Positions 6,600 to 6,891 of a stretch of DNA of 6,891 bases are shown piece by piece. Origin of the DNA: Chloroflexota bacterium (GTDB lineage: Bacteria; Chloroflexota; Dehalococcoidia; Lucifugimonadales; JACPCL1); the NCBI GenBank assembly GCA_016210375.1, contig JACQUH010000095.1, positions 1 to 6,891 of the forward strand, in the 5' to 3' direction. The translations under genes and the position numbers were made by a program. The stretch's first letter is position 1. Each line of letters starts with the position of its first letter. The notes under the pieces were generated by a model. The model did no database searches, had not been told where the DNA came from, and saw only the letters and a program-made list of their open reading frames with translations.

Positions 6600-6674
6600 T
6601 GGTGGAGATAGGGGGCTCGAACCCCCAACCCCAGCGATGCGAACGCTGCGCTCTCCCAGTTGAGCTACACCCCC
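6600..6674 (-). tRNA. tRNA-Ala (anticodon CGC), with a one-base-short T-arm
   Basis: The reverse complement folds as a cloverleaf: acceptor GGGGGTG/TATCTCC, D-stem GCTC/GAGC, anticodon stem CAGCG/CGCTG with loop TTCGCAT (anticodon CGC, reading GCG), a 5-nt variable region, T-stem GGGGG/CCCCC, discriminator A and encoded CCA. The acceptor has a G3-U70 wobble, the classic identity element of tRNA-Ala. It is 75 nt rather than 76 because the T-loop is TTCGAG, six bases instead of seven, unless one C is taken from the stem. Either the gene is slightly aberrant or one base was missed next to the five-C run. Confidence 0.93.
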
Positions 6675-6712
6675 ACAGACGTGCAACCCCTCCAGGGGAG
6701 AGGATTCCAGCC

Positions 6713-6742
6713 ATTCTAGCAACGCCCAATCCAGGGTGTCAA
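6713..6742 (-). promoter_or_regulatory. Strong sigma-70-type promoter for the tRNA-Ala gene
   Basis: Read on the - strand: a perfect -35 TTGACA (6742-6737), an 18-nt spacer, and TAGAAT (6718-6713) as -10 with an upstream TG-C extension (6721-6719). The -10 ends 38 nt before the first tRNA base, a suitable leader length. Orientation and position both fit the tRNA gene. Confidence 0.75.
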
Positions 6743-6891
6743 CGCAAGGGCGGCTTGGGTGACTGTTTCACTTGTGGTTGGTTTCCCCCAAACTCAATCT
6801 GGGAACGGGCCTAGCCTCAAAGCTGACCAACCATTTGTGTAACAGTGTGGAAGGATACTAACCTGGTGGCTGGAGTTCTCCACGTCCAGCA

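Noticed and set aside
6351..6722. Open frames on both strands across 6351-6814
   Set aside because: They run through the tRNA-Ala gene and show no family motifs.
6775..6833. 8-bp inverted repeat TGGTTGGT/ACCAACCA
   Set aside because: The arms are short and 43 nt apart, with no associated gene or promoter.

Overview
The window is a GC-rich bacterial chromosome segment with four intact protein genes, all on the + strand, one tRNA gene on the - strand, two decayed genes, and an unusual density of perfect intergenic inverted repeats. Frequent use of G or C at third codon positions, many palindromes built from GC hairpins and the mix of gene families would suit an environmental Chloroflexota-like (Dehalococcoidia/SAR202-type) genome. 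That placement is an inference from style, not proof; no taxonomic marker protein is present.

Layout: 1-119 is a leader with a G-rich tract. 120-1046 encodes a GIY-YIG nuclease-fold protein with an extra C-terminal domain, followed by a stem-loop. 1145-1340 (- strand) holds the 3' end of a small, frameshifted, unidentified gene whose 5' side runs into a 31-nt perfect palindrome (1341-1371). About 1546-2805 encodes a 12-helix MFS exporter. 2806-3031 is packed with three inverted repeats and a likely promoter. 3032-4228 encodes a cysteine desulfurase (NifS/IscS family), translationally coupled through an ATGA overlap to a predicted lipoprotein with a DUF4352-like domain (4225-4818). That pair ends at a strong intrinsic terminator (4901-4934) followed at once by a second 43-nt palindrome. 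4980-5540 has no convincing gene and includes an AT-richer island. 5540-6354 is a degenerate secreted-protein gene (CARDB-like repeats, then an ice-binding/choice-of-anchor-like beta domain) broken by one nonsense codon and one frameshift. 6370-6599 shows no gene. 6600-6674 (- strand) is tRNA-Ala(CGC) with a near-consensus promoter at 6713-6742. 6743-6891 shows no gene.

The genes do not form one pathway. The only real operon is desulfurase plus lipoprotein. The most interesting structural signal is a pair of equal-length (43 nt) palindromes at 2897-2939 and 4937-4979 that bracket this operon. They share outer arms (GAGTATCTG/CAGATACTC) but differ inside by paired, compensatory changes. I did not find a convincing new multi-gene system. 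Three apparent one-base losses in or next to G/C runs (two decayed genes and the tRNA T-arm) also raise the possibility of sequencing error.
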